DNA from: Fragum whitleyi
Taxonomy: Eukaryota; Mollusca; Bivalvia; Cardiida; Cardiidae
Direction of reading: 5' to 3'
Length of the DNA: 64,000 bases
Assembly (NCBI GenBank): GCA_948146395.1
Contig: OX411558.1
Span: 52,089,622 to 52,153,621, forward strand
The notes under the pieces were generated by a model. The model did not search any database and was not told the DNA's origin. It saw only the letters and a list, made by a program, of their open reading frames with translations. Each line of letters opens with the position of its first letter. Position 1 is the stretch's first letter. Below, one piece after another: positions 52,130 to 63,339 of this stretch. The position numbers and the translations under genes were made by a program.

Positions 52130-53145
52130 AAAGTACCACAGACGTATGTGTAGTAATTTCGGGTCATTTTAATGGTAATTTGGCTTCTCGTGGTACTTCG
52201 GTAATTTAATGCGCTTAACTAAAAACACATTTTGTTATTTTTTCCGATTGTCTATGCAGAACTTTTTGGCATATATTAATTAGATAACAAAACGCAGGAA
52301 AAACATTGCATTTTGTTTTTGGCATATTATAAGTAGATGACAAAATGCAGAAAAAAACACTGCGTTTTTGTTTTCAAATAATAATATGCCCACTTTTATT
52401 CTTTCATTGATTTTGTTCTATGCAACGTCATCCCTAACGGGATCTTTAATATTTGTGTCGTCATAAATAACCATGACTGCGCCCGTATCTTTCCCGATGT
52501 CCGATCCGTGGAAACGCCGATGGTTCCCGATTGTACTCAAAGGTTCTTATTTCATGACACTCAAACTCTTTGAAACCACGGCTAAAAACCGTCAGCAATG
52601 AAATAATATTCAGGTTTTGTACAAATGATATGAATATCTTTTAGAAGAGAGCATAAGAAAATGTTTTGGATGGATGAGCGAGTTATTTTAATAAACAAAT
52701 AATCCGTTAATCAGGAAATCCTGCTCAATGACGTAACATTGTAATTATACCCCTACCTACGAAGTACATGGGGAATATTTATTTCACCCTGTCCGTCCGT
52801 TCGGCAATCCGTCCGTAGACCTTTTCGTTAGCGAATTCTAATTCAAGAAGAAAATGACCTTGAATCATAAAACTTTAAATATATGTTATCCATGTTCCAA
52901 GGATACGTCTTACTGTTTTTTGAATCACGGAGGTCAAAGGTCAAGGTCACATATAAACTTTGTAACAAAATAATAAAAAGTGTAACAAAGCACGCACGTG
53001 TGAAAGCACCATTGAAATATACATAACGTCAATTTTCATCTGCAAAAAAATATGTTTACATATTTAAAAACCTATGAGTTGTAATTGTCAATACATTTTA
53101 AATAAACATGCGCAGTATCGTTTTCTTTGATGTTTCTTTGAATGT
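52130..53145. other. No gene seen; family K fragment
   Basis: 52130-52215 is the right half of repeat L. 52260-52400 has two related AACAAAACGCAGGAAAAACA-type stretches. 52745-52965 resembles family K (CCTACCTACGAAGTACATGG, CCGTCCGTTCGGCAATCCGT). Nothing coding. Confidence 0.4.
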
Positions 53146-53147
53146 GG

Positions 53148-53835
53148 TTTCAGTTATATCACGGCGGCGGGAGCAGCTTGACAGACCGACGCGCTACCAA
53201 ATAAGCTTTGACGGTATCTAGTATCGTTTGCATATTTACACAAAAATCACACAATTTTAAAACTTAATAACACTTTCTATATGAAAAATTTCTAAACAGA
53301 TTAACAAATAGCTACCGCTAATGGAATATTTAAGACATGCATTTTACATTTTGTTTACATTTGTCTTAAACTTCATGTTATTTCATTCGGATTTTATCAG
53401 TTGAAGGTACTAAAGAATCCGTCAAAAATATCTCATATTCATTTCATGAGCCAAAACCGTCTCAAATTTGTGCTGCGCCCTAAACAAGTCACTGAGTTTG
53501 TCCAGAGGGTTCTTGCCTTAAAATATAAATTCTAAAAAAACGCAGATTTAAGGACATGGTGATTTCATCTTTTTTAAATTTAGTTTTACGACGCTTATAA
53601 CAATCTTTCAGTTATATCGCGGCGGCAGGAGCACCTAACAAGGGATTCCTGGTATTTCTCACACTAGGACTGCCATTACATCATTTCCTAGTAACCAGAT
53701 GTACTGTCACATAGGTTTACGAATGGTGGAAAAACAAATACTAAGAAAGGATGAGTGCCGCCGTCGCGGATCGAGCCCGGGGCCTTTAGATTGACAGTTG
53801 CGCGCGCTACCACTAAGCTTTGACGGCGACCTTCT
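53148..53835 (-). mobile_element. Two SINE S1 remnants (53148-53217 and 53578-53835)
   Basis: The first keeps only the two ends joined (TCAGTTATATCACGGCGGCG next to CCGACGCGCTACCAAATAAG), so it has lost its middle. The second is nearly complete: ATCGCGGCGGCAGGAGCACC through GAGTGCCGCCGTCGCGGATC to CTACCACTAAGCTTTGACGG. Between them (53218-53577) no repeat or gene was recognised. Confidence 0.55.
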
Positions 53836-54044
53836 TAGATTTTTACCTCCTTGTGTCGACCAACTTTTTGAACCGGCTTATCCTGCTATAGACATGACCT
53901 AAATCTCATAAAGTGTTATATTATATGACTATAATAACTCCTGCTTTGACCACTTTTTTGCGTTTTTTACGTTCAATATTTGAGAAAAAAATGTTTCAAT
54001 TACAAGAAATGCACAAGGAGAGGCTGAAGAGACTTCGGCTAAGC

Positions 54045-54545
54045 TCTTACAAAACAAGAAGACCAAGATGGTCCTAGATCGCTCACCCGAGTCTCTTAGA
54101 CCCCTGAGTCATCACATCAATTAAATAGGCAGATGTCATAAAGGAGAACATTTCTACACAAAACCAAGTTTCATAAAGTTTGGGCCAAAACTGTGGCCTC
54201 TAGAGTGTTAACAAGAAAAATGTCATGAAGGCCCCTTTTCCCGTGAAATTTTGTTCATCCTTGTGACCTGATAAACCTATTTGTGGCCTCTAGAGTGTAA
54301 ACAAGAAAATTGTCATTAATCCCCTTTTACTATGATATCGCACAGATCCTTCCCATTTTCGATAAGGTTCATCCTCGTGACCTGACAAACATTCTTACAA
54401 AGTTTCATGAAGATCGGACAATATTCGTGGCCTTCAGAGTGTAAACACTAAAATTGTTGACGTATGACGACAGACGACGCACGACAGACTTTCAATGAAC
54501 GCAAAAGCTCACCTTGCGCACATCGTGCTCAGGTGAGCTAAAAAT
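54045..54545 (-). mobile_element. Pearl/HINE-like family C, short minus-strand copy
   Basis: 3' end AACAAGAAGACCAAGATGGT (complement of GACCATCTTGGTC, CTTCTTGTT), about two diverged core units (GGCCTCTAGAGTGT twice), and the 5' head CGTGCTCAGGTGAGCTAAAA. Both ends are present, giving a compact complete copy. Confidence 0.65.
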
Positions 54546-54799
54546 CTAGATAATACAGACAACTGAAACTAAAGGAACGGCAAAACGACTTCCAGGGAAG
54601 CACCTCCGCGCATTTCAAGTAGAGAAGATATTATTTGCGGAAAAGAAAAATACACAGGACTCTGTTCACATTTCAGGTAATTTAGCTTCTCATTCAGCTC
54701 AAGATCATAAATTTGGCATTTCTTCATAAACCAAACGAAAAATCAAATTAACGAAACAAACTATTCCATTGACAACAATCCAGTTGTATAAATAACAAC

Positions 54800-55430
54800 A
54801 ACAGGATGTGTTAGTGAAACACGAATGCCTGCCCTCGTCACATGACCTTCACATGTGTACCATTAGAGATCTATCATCATATCAAATATGAGCTTTGTAT
54901 GTTGAATAGCCTTGGGCAAAAGAATATGACCTCTGGGGTGTCTACAAGGTTTTTGAAAGATTTGACATCGTGACCTATTTTCATCCCACTTGACCCGGTT
55001 TCGAACTTAATAAGACCTAGATTTCATCGAGGCAATCATTCTGACCAAATTTACCCAAAGTTGATTGAGCAAGCAATATGGTTCATAGAGCGTCTACAAG
55101 ATTTTTCTTGGATTTTGACCATGTGACCTATTTGTTGACCACAGTAGACCCAATTTTGAACTTTGCCTAGATTTCAGGATGATTGAGAAAAAAATATGGC
55201 TTCTAGAGTGTCTACAAGGTTTTTCTGCGATTTGATCCAATGACCTCATATTTGACTCTACTTGACTCTATTTAGAACTTGACCTAGATTTCATAAAGAC
55301 ATTCATTATGACCAATTTTAAGATTGATCGAGCAAAAAACATGGGGTCTAGAGTGTCTACAAGGTAAATGTTTACGACGCACGACTTATGTCAATATCCG
55401 ACATCATGCGACCACAAAAGCTCACAACTG
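54800..55430 (-). repeat. Family K piece followed by a family C fragment
   Basis: 54800-54935 is family K (TTAGTGAAACACGAATGCCT, GAGATCTATCATCATATC). 54936-55395 holds about three family C units read in reverse (TCTACAAGGTTTTTGAAAGA, GACCTATTTTCATCCC, GAGTGTCTACAAGG), ending in CGACGCACGAC and CAAAAGCTCACA, so the head is truncated. The ORF at 55388 is not supported. Confidence 0.55.
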
Positions 55431-55734
55431 CTGTATACCTAACAGTTCCAGTACTGGCAAATCAACAGCTACATATATCTCTTTTCATTCATTTCTATGA
55501 GAAAAATGATACCAGGGACAAGTGGATTTACACCATCAAAATTAACAGTAGATGTGAAACACCAATATCTGTGAAGAAACATTCATGAATTTGTTCCAGA
55601 TATCATAACCAACTTATTATGAGCTCGCTATACCAGGGCAGTTAAGATCACTGCTATACCAACAGTTTTCCATGAGAATAGCTCATCTACCAACATAAAC
55701 CGTAGACTGGACTTAAGTTCTACCCGTAAAAGAA

Positions 55735-55930
55735 AGAAAGAAGAGTATCCTACCGATATAATTGTAGCCCCCGGTGGGCGCCAAATGTAACCCGCAATTA
55801 AACAGTCGACTCCGTCGGGATTCGAACCCGGGACCTCTGTGTCCCAAAGCAAGTGCTCTACCACGTCGCTATTAAAGCTACCTTGTACGGCAAGGTAGTA
55901 CAAACACCCCTTATTCACATCCCGGCTACA
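55735..55930 (-). mobile_element. tRNA-headed SINE, family S2
   Basis: Reverse orientation of 38660-38795: CCAAATGTAACCCGCAATTA, GGGATTCGAACCCGGGACCT, GTGCTCTACCACGTCGC, ACAAACACCCCTTATTCACA, TCCCGGCTACA. The anticodon loop is not canonical, so it is not a tRNA gene. A 96-residue minus-strand frame across it is an artefact. Confidence 0.6.
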
Positions 55931-56050
55931 TAATTACAGCAGAACATTCTCACTGTGATATATCACCACCAGAAATGTGAACTATTATGATGGAGAAAGT
56001 GATACCAGGGAATATTAGCCCTCACCTCGAAATGATGCTCTACTAGAGAA

Positions 56051-56206
56051 TTGATTGATTGCTAACGCCGCTTTCAACATTTTATCAGTTATCTCACGGC
56101 GGCTGGAGTACCTAACAATGGTGTCCTGGTATTTCTCTCGCCAGTACAACCACCACATCCTTTCCTAGCCTCCAGCTGCTATCTCAACTGCGCTATGACG
56201 GCGGTC
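56051..56206 (-). mobile_element. SINE S1 with an internal deletion and an 11-bp target-site duplication
   Basis: TTGATTGATTGCTAACGCCG tail and body are joined directly (CTGCTATCTCA|ACTGCGCTATGACGGCGG) to the head, missing ~100 bp. CTACTAGAGAA at 56040-56050 is repeated at 56207-56217. Confidence 0.75.
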
Positions 56207-56284
56207 CTACTAGAGAAACACAAGTTTCATCTCTTACCTCCAGAGTTCATTTTGTTTAGGTATGTTGGCTGAGAAACCACATCT

Positions 56285-57031
56285 TTGAACAAACCATTTG
56301 CAGCTATCTCTAAACGTGGACTAACTCGTACCCTATCTGCCCTGAAGATTACGAAAAGGACTCCCCGAAAAAGTTCTAGCAGAGATTTATATGGACTATC
56401 TGAAGGTCATATTTCCAAAATTTTCAACACTTTTGACCGACTACAGCATATTCCCATCTGGCTCAGTAGAGATCATGTTCAACAAACTATGCCGGATATA
56501 TTTAAGAAAAACTATAAATCAACACGAGTTAATATTGACTATACCAAAATATTTATAGAACAAGCATCGGCAACCGTGTGTCAGAGAGAAACATTCTCCA
56601 ATCAAAAGCACCATAACACAGCCAAGGGATTGATTGGGTTAGCCCATCGGGGCAAATTAATTTTATATCCAGTCTGTTTGTAGGCAGGTTTTCGGATGAA
56701 AAGATTGCGCGGCACTGTAGACGTCGTGACTGTTTTAAAGCTGGTTATCCAGTGACGGCTTGAATTAATGAATATTGTTTTATGGCCCGTTGAATTCTAA
56801 GGTTACGCATGTATTTCCCGGAAAATGATAGCAGATAAAGGTTTTGACATTATACCAGATCTAGAAGCTAGAGGATGTTTTCTTACTATGCGACCTTTCT
56901 TGAGAGTCAGTGCCAATTTACATCACTACATACCCGATACCTGGAATCCAATATATATCCAATTGCGACCGTGTGTTCTCAGCTGTGACGGCGTGAAAGA
57001 CATCTGTGGAGTGAAAGACAGCTGTGATTAA
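56285..57031 (+). pseudogene. Broken DDE_Tnp_4 (Harbinger-like) transposase
   Basis: First frame (56285-56683) has a helix-turn-helix-like GLSEGHISKIFNTFDRL, then IWLSRDHVQQTMPDIFKK and VNIDYTKIFIE, where the Asp aligns with the first catalytic residue, and QKHHNTAKGLIGLA. Translation then shifts frame near 56668; the next frame reads VGRFSDEKIARH, placing a second-Asp motif. After ~80 bp, including a dispersed TTTATGGCCCGTTGAAT repeat, a third piece (56825) reads IADKGFDIIPDLEARG before losing similarity. One frameshift, one insertion and a lost C-terminus make it inactive. Family assignment by recalled motif order. Confidence 0.6.
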
Positions 57032-57061
57032 GTCGCGTGTAGGTAACTACGTCCATATTTG

Positions 57062-57318
57062 TATGAAGTTTAAAGCCGCTTTCAACATTTTTTCAGTTAT
57101 ATCGCGGCGGCGCTGCACCTAACAATGGATTCCTGGCATTTCTCTCACCAGTACATCCATCACATCCTTTCCTAGCCTCCAGCTGCTATTTCATATGGGT
57201 CTACGATTATCTACCCATTGCTGTGAGACAAACGTCGGAAAGGTTATTTTTCGCCGTCGAGGATCGAACCCACGGCTTCCAGAATGGAAGTCTTATGCCT
57301 GACCAACTGGCGGCAACA
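57062..57318 (-). mobile_element. SINE family S1, minus-strand copy
   Basis: AAGCCGCTTTCAACATTTTT, ATCGCGGCGGCGCTGCACCT, CCAGCTGCTATTTCATATGG, and a decayed tRNA-like head (GGATCGAACCCACGGCTTCC). Confidence 0.65.
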
Positions 57319-57337
57319 TGGAGATTAAGGATCACGA

Positions 57338-58684
57338 AGAAATTCACTACCTATACGTGTAGGAATTAATAGTAAGGAAGCGTTCTTTTGATTGGTTTTA
57401 ACAGAATGTCCGTTTTTTGAGATGCCTTAGCAGAAAAAAATTGCGACTTGGATCCTATTACTTCAATGCATTTTGATAACGATTATGAAATCTGTTCGCA
57501 ATTTAAATATGGTTGTTATACAGAGAAGACTTGATGGACACACGTTAAATATACTGTGAAGACAGCAGTACCTACAGTAACGAAACCAGGAAGATTAAAG
57601 TTCCTGAAGAAATTTCACTATCCGATTGGTGTTAGGATAAATGGTACGGTAGCTTTTTCATGCTTGGTTTTAGCAAACTGTCCGTTTTTTGAGGTACCTG
57701 AGCGTATAAAATTCAGTGACGTGGATCCTAAAATAACGGTATTCGGTGACTACCAAATCTTATTAAAAGCCGTATGCAAAAATACCTTATCATGAATGTA
57801 CTCGACCTGATTTTAGAGTACATTACGGTACAACCGAAAATGGTGAGCCGATGCTGCCGATGAAAGACCCTCGCCATTAGTGTCCAATATCGGCAAAATC
57901 GAGCTATAGGTTTGGTCATCCCTTGGACTTACCGAGTGCGAGTTGTTCATCCTCGAGGACGCGGTTTTGGCAACCATAACGATTATGAAATCTGTTCGCA
58001 ATTTAAATATGTTTTGATACAGAGAAGACTTGATGGGCACACGTAAAATATAGTACTGTGAAGACAGCAGTACCTACAGTAACGAAATCTGGAAGATTAA
58101 GGTTCCTGAAGAAATGTCACTATCCGATTCGTGTAGGGATTAATGGTAAGGTAGTCTTTTATTGCTTGGTTTTTACAAACTGACCGTTTTTTGAGGTACC
58201 TGAGCGCATAAAATTAAGTTACGTGGATCCTATTACAGTAATTGTCATCAAGGTATTTTGATAACGATTATGAAATCTGTTCGATATTTAAATATGGTTG
58301 TGATACAGAGAACAAGTGTTGGGAACACATTATATATGCTGTGGAGATAGAAGTACCAACAGTAACGAAATAAGGAAGATAAAAGTTCCTGTTTTAATTC
58401 ACTATCCCATTGGTGTAGGTTTTGATAGTGAGTTAGCTTTCTATTGCTTTGTTTTCATAAACTGTCCGTTTTTGAGGTACCTGAGCGCATAAAATTTAGC
58501 GACGTGGATCCTATTACAGTAATGGTCATCAAGGTATTTTGATAACGATTATGAAAGCTGTTAGCAATTTAAATATGGTTGTCATACAGAGAAGAAGTTT
58601 TGGAAACGCGTAAAATATACTGTCGAGACAGAAGTACCTACAGTTACGAAATCAGGAAGATTAAAGTACCTGAAGAAATTTCAC
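57338..58684 (+). repeat. Long tandem repeat, ~260-480-bp units, ~4-5 copies
   Basis: GATAACGATTATGAAATCTG, GCAATTTAAATATGGTTGT, CAGTACCTACAGTAACGAAA, CCTGAAGAAATTTCACTATC and TGACCGTTTTTTGAGGTACC recur in the same order at ~57475, 57975, 58260 and 58545. The second copy holds an extra stretch (57790-57970) not seen in the others. The 79-residue frame at 57556 is repeat-derived. Confidence 0.7.
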
Positions 58685-59105
58685 TATCCCATTGGTGTAG
58701 GAATTAATTGTACGGTAGCATTCTATTATCCCATTGGTGTAGGAATTAATGGTACGGTAGCATTCTATTATCCCATTGGTGTAGGAATTAATGGTACGGT
58801 AGCATTCTATTATCCCATTGGTGTAGGAATTAATGGTACGGTAGCATTCTATTATCCCATTGGTGTAGGAATTTATGGTACGGTAGCATTCTATTATCCC
58901 ATTGGTGTAGGAATTAATGGTACGGTAGCATTCTATTATCCCATTGGTGTAGGAATTAATGGTACGGTAGCATTCTATTATCCCATTGGTGTAGGAATTA
59001 ATGGTACGGTAGCTTTCTATTGTCCCATTGGTGTAGGAATTAATGGTACGGTAGCTTTCTATTATCCCATTGGTGTAGGAATTAATGGTACGGTAGCTTT
59101 CTATT
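58685..59105 (+). repeat. Minisatellite: ten copies of a 42-bp unit
   Basis: TATCCCATTGGTGTAGGAAT followed by TAATGGTACGGTAGCATTCT is repeated about ten times with few changes, starting from the end of a long-unit copy, so it was amplified from within it. The minus strand is open for 154 codons because 42 is divisible by three. Confidence 0.85.
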
Positions 59106-59149
59106 GCCGCACTGCCAGAGCTCATAAGAGCTCTCAGACGTCGATCCGT

Positions 59150-59272
59150 ACCTTCTGGTCAACATGCGAACAAAAGGTCTCGAGGAAAGAATGAAAGCCG
59201 CCGTCGGGGATTGAACCCGGGACCTCGAGATTGACAGTCCGATGCGCTACCAACTGCGCTACGACGGCGGCT
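59150..59272 (-). mobile_element. SINE S1 head, best-preserved tRNA-like part
   Basis: 59200-59268 on the minus strand starts GCCGTCG and ends CGACGGC (perfect 7-bp acceptor), with AGCGCAGTTGGTAGCGC D-arm, loop CTGTCAA (GTC, Asp-like) and GGTTCAATCC T-loop. The anticodon and T stems have mismatches and the SINE body adjoins it, so it is a SINE head, not a tRNA gene. Confidence 0.6.
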
Positions 59273-59762
59273 ACTAGTGATTGAAAGAATGGCATTCGCA
59301 GTCTTACATAGTAACAGACATCATTTCAGCTCCTTAAACTTTTCTGTATTGTGTATTTTCAGTCATGGTCAGAGCAATCCATTTTCCTAGCGGGGGTGCC
59401 AGAGGCACTAACAAACTTAATGGAACGGATAATTTTTCAAACATAAAAGGGTCGATGGTTCAAAGAGTGAACACACATGACATGTGTATATCAAGAGCGA
59501 TTGGTATAGATTAGCACACCGATGCTTTGTTCCAAACGACCAAATCTCAGTACGATCATTTTACCGTTCATCAAATATTGTTAGAAACGAACATTGACTT
59601 AAGGAAACCAGCACATCAGAACAAAATCTAGGATAGAGCAAAAAACCTGGCGCTGCTTCTTTGCAGATAAGCCAGCGTTTCGACGAATGGACCAAGGAAA
59701 TTGAACGACTAACCGGCCTTTTTAGCAAGCGTCACAAGTTCGAATCGTCATTGGGAAAATAG
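59273..59762. other. No gene seen
   Basis: No repeat recognised and no long frame. It could be upstream sequence of the element from which the Cys/His reading frame at 59763 derives. Confidence 0.35.
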
Positions 59763-60122
59763 ATGCTGTGTGTCCCCCTAAAACATGACGTTGACTGGCC
59801 CATTATTTACTTGAATCCAACAGCCCATAATCAAATGAGCCATTTTCAATTGATTTCGAATAGGCAGGTTCTTTTCTGTGATCGGTGCTTGAAGCAGTAC
59901 GATATTAAGTACGAACATCAGTGCGAAAGTACATGTCTGACTAGTAAGAGCCAGTATCGGCCAATCATTGTCCTGTCTAGTGTTTTGTATGGTGTGCAAG
60001 TCAAGGAAATGCGAAGGACATTTAGAAAGCTAGAGAGCCATAAATGGCTTGAGTCGCTCCACAGGCTTGAAATTCTTGATATAGCAAATCTAAGTTTTGA
60101 CTACATCTTAGATATTTTGTAA
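59763..60122 (+). pseudogene. Short frame with a Cys/His cluster, mobile-element relic
   Basis: The first ~75 residues include SHFQLISNRQVLFCDRC, LKQYDIKYEHQC and ESTCLTS: a CxxC...HxC...C pattern recalling the small zinc-binding module of proteins with a type-B DNA polymerase from Polinton-like or related elements. That match is weak. From about residue 76 the frame runs into family D repeat (KWLESLHRLE, from 60030), so the frame is a junction product and not a gene. Confidence 0.3.
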
Positions 60123-60490
60123 TAATTTTCAAAGTTTCGACTTTATAACATATAGAGAAATGACCTACACCTATAAAAGACATATTTTTCATCTAATGAC
60201 AACAATTTTTGGCTGCATAATAATGGGTCAACCAAAGATCATACCAATGAAGTTTACTTAGTGGAAACTTCAAAAAAAAAATTCTCAGAATCCAATTGTT
60301 GGATATCTATCAAATTGCACTGGAATGAGCCTTAAGTGACCCTTTATCAGTCTACCAAAAATTATTGTGATCGGATGATCAAAATGTATTTTATGGGCGG
60401 AAGTCATTTCTGAATATGTAATATAGTGGTAACTTTGAAAATCATTTTCTCAGAAAGTAATTGATGGATATCAACCAAATTTCACAGAGT
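60027..60490 (-). mobile_element. Family D element, minus strand
   Basis: AGAGAGCCATAAATGGCTTG at the 3' side, then TATAGAGAAATGACCTACAC, AAGTGACCCTTTATCAGTCT and TTATGGGCGGAAGTCATTTC units. It is abutted or cut by a family C fragment at its far end. Confidence 0.6.
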
Positions 60491-60895
60491 TGCTACAAGA
60501 ATTTTCCTAAGATTTGACCCCATGACCTCATTTTGAACCCACTTGACCCAATTTCGAACTCGTCTGAAATTTCATCAAGATTATCATTCTGGCCAATATT
60601 CAGGACGATCGAGCACAACATATGCCTTCTAGAGTGTCTACAAGGTATATGGCTTCTAGAATGTCTTAACAAAGTTTTTCTACGATTAGACCCCTTGACC
60701 TCATTGACCCCACTTGATCCAATTTTGAACTTGACCGAGATTTTATCAAGATAATCATTCTGACAAATTTAGAATGATTGAGCCAAAACATGGCCTCTAG
60801 AGTGTCTAAAAGGTAAATGTTGACGCCGCACGACGGACATCATGCGACCCCAAAAGCTTACCTTGAGCACTACGTGCTCAGGTGAGCTAAAAACA
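60487..60895 (-). mobile_element. Pearl/HINE-like family C, minus strand, truncated
   Basis: Two to three core units (CTACAAGAATTTTCCTAAGA, TTGACCCAATTTCGAACTCG, GCCTCTAGAGTGTC) and the intact head CGTGCTCAGGTGAGCTAAAA. The 3' palindrome end is missing. Confidence 0.6.
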
Positions 60896-61974
60896 AAAAG
60901 TGCGTGGCGAAGCCGTGACATCACGCGACGTTATGGAAATGTTTGCTCCATCTATCGTCTGCGGTATTGCACTCTTCAGACATAACTACTTACTCAGATG
61001 GAGCCGTGTTGATTTTTAAAAATTATCAACTCGATTGGGAAATGTAAATGAAGGTACAAAGATATGGCTCCTTAATATTTGTGGATATAAGGAGATATTA
61101 TATAAATGAGGGAGAAAGCACGACACACAGTTTTCTCAGATCTTTATACGAGCCGGTACTTAAGCGGACAGTGACACGAGCGAAATCGACGGTTTCAAAG
61201 CCGCCATAGGTGACGGCATCGCAGGCTCCTGCCTATACACCAAACAGTCGACTTTTGCAGTGACAGGCGATACTACTCCGTCTTACAAACCTACAAAAAT
61301 TTCGAACACATTGAAGCTTCATCAATGGGAAGGAACAGCAGCCAGAACACATTGAAGCTTTATCAATGGGAAGGAACAGCAGCCAATAATGACCAAGATA
61401 GGGCCATCTAACGTGATTAAGACGCCATGCTTGAATGATGAGTTTATCTATCGATGGTCTCTAGAATTTCTACAACCAAAGATTGTCTTCTGGGGTTTGT
61501 CCTCATGACCTAGTTTTATGCACAACTTGACTTGATTGCGAACTTGACTGAGATTTCATCAACACAATTGATCTGATCAATTTTCAGGTTGATTGACCCA
61601 AAAGTATGTAGTGTGTCTACAAGGTTTTTCTAAAATTTAACCTCGTAACCTAATTTTGACCCAAATTGACCAAACTGATACGAAATTTATCATCACAATC
61701 TCTCTGGCCAATTTAAATTATGGCCTTTAGAGTGTCTACTATGTAAATGTTGGCGAAACACGACGGACTTTTACTGATTTTTACTTTCATCGGAGATAAA
61801 TATTTAAAAGTGATGGACCATCAAACAATACAAAATTATTCTTGTCGACTTGAATCTCTTCTATACTCTGCCATGAATGGTTCTTCAATGAGTCCTTCAG
61901 TTCAATAAAAATAGGCTTCGATAAAAACATTACAGCTCAACGTAATGGACAGTATCTGAAAGTTATATAACTAG
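60896..61974. other. Unassigned sequence and a decayed family C fragment
   Basis: 60896-61440 shows a small internal duplication (CACATTGAAGCTTCATCAAT / CACATTGAAGCTTTATCAAT at ~61308 and ~61345) and nothing coding. 61440-61770 is a diverged family C stretch (TCTACAACCAAAGATTGTCT, GTGTCTACAAGGTTTTTCTA, GAGTGTCTACTATG). Confidence 0.45.
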
Positions 61975-62812
61975 AAAGCCATGAATGGCTTGAGTCGCTC
62001 CACAGGCTTGAAATAGCAAATCTAAGATTTGACTAGATTTTGAGATGTTTTGAGTTCCACAGATGTTCAAATGATTTTCAGTTTCCACAATAAACCATAT
62101 AGAGAAATGACCTCCGCCCATAAAATCCATATTTTTCATCTGATCACAATTATTTTTGGCAGGCTGATAAAGCTTCACTCCAGAATCATTCCAGTGAAAT
62201 TTGCTTTATATCCATCAATTACATTCAGAGAAAATGATTTTCAAAGTTTCCACTATATAACATATAGAGAAATGACCTCCGCCCATAAAATGCATATTTT
62301 TCATCCGATGACGATAATTTTTGGTAGACTGATAAAGGGGCACCCAAGGATCATTCATGTAAAATTTAATTAGTATCTATTTATTGGAATCTGAGAAAAT
62401 GATTTTCAAAGTTTCCACTATATAACATATAGAGAAATAACCTCCGCCCATAAAATGCATATTTTTCACCCGATGACAATAATTTTTGGTAGACTGATAA
62501 AGGGGCACCCAAGGATCATTCATGTAAAATTTAATTAGTATCTATCAATTGGAATCTGAGAAAAGTCACTTTTTACCATATTTGGAAATTAGCCACGCCC
62601 ATTTAATCCATGATTTTCATTAGATCAAAATTTCTTGAACAACCATGAAAGAGAGTCACCCAAGGATCATTCCTGTGAAGTTTGGTTGAAATTCATCCAG
62701 TAGTTTCTGAGGAGAAGATTTTTAAAGAAAAAGTTTACGATCGCGCGGACGGACGGACGCACACAACGCCATGACAATAGCCCCAGTGGCTTTCAGCCAG
62801 TGGAGCTAAAAA
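61975..62812 (-). mobile_element. Family D element, minus strand, both ends present
   Basis: AGAAAGCCATGAATGGCTTG at one end and CCAGTGGAGCTAAAAACG at the other. About three ~175-bp units (CATATAGAGAAATGACCTCC, AATTTTTGGTAGACTGATAA, GGGGCACCCAAGGATCATTC). Two opposing ORFs here are artefacts. Confidence 0.7.
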
Positions 62813-63002
62813 CGAGATAGTTTTTGATAACGGTGTGTTATCACGTGACAAGTCGAAAGGGATTCGTTTGAAGTGGTCAGAGACCGTGAAACTGAGAGAC
62901 GCCATAAATGAGTTGGAAGAGAAATAGCTTATGTCTCTTTTCTATCAAAATTGCTTATAACTTGTGTTTGTTTTGCTTTCTGTCTGAAAGAGGGTTTACT
63001 GC

Positions 63003-63090
63003 TGCTTTTAACAACCTTTCAGTCATATATCGGCGGCTGTAGCACCTTACTATGCATTTTGGTATTTTTTACACCAGCACGTTCTACCAT
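63003..63090 (-). mobile_element. SINE S1 fragment
   Basis: TTTACTGCTGCTTTTAACAA, TATCGGCGGCTGTAGCACCT and CACCAGCACG only. Confidence 0.45.
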
Positions 63091-63136
63091 AAAGCAGTAA
63101 TGATGACTTGTGTTCTTACATGTCGCGGCAAACATA

Positions 63137-63279
63137 GGGGGGCTGTGAGGACGAGTTGGACAGTGAGGACGAATTGAACAGTGAGTCGGAGACCGATCAG
63201 TATTCGGTCTTCGATGATGATGAATGGTTAATGGATTTCATCGACACGAATTCGGAATGGGAGTCAGCGTGGGAGTGAT
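63137..63279 (+). other. Short acidic open frame of unknown origin
   Basis: After a TAG, ~46 codons read DELDSEDELNSESETDQ, FDDDEWLMDFID and SEWESAWE, then TGA. Strongly acidic, with no ATG at the start and no repeat match in the window. It could be the end of an acidic host or transposon protein, or chance. No splice acceptor of quality was seen upstream. Confidence 0.25.
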
Positions 63280-63339
63280 TGAACTCAGAGCCAATTCACA
63301 GCTCTGACTCGGGCTGGGCATCAGAATAATTGTTCTTTT

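Noticed and set aside
58661..59125. 154-residue minus-strand frame of 14-residue repeats
   Set aside because: A by-product of a 42-bp minisatellite; no start context and no conserved ends.
59200..59268. Functional tRNA-Asp (GTC)
   Set aside because: The acceptor stem is perfect, but other stems are mismatched and the adjacent SINE body shows it belongs to family S1.
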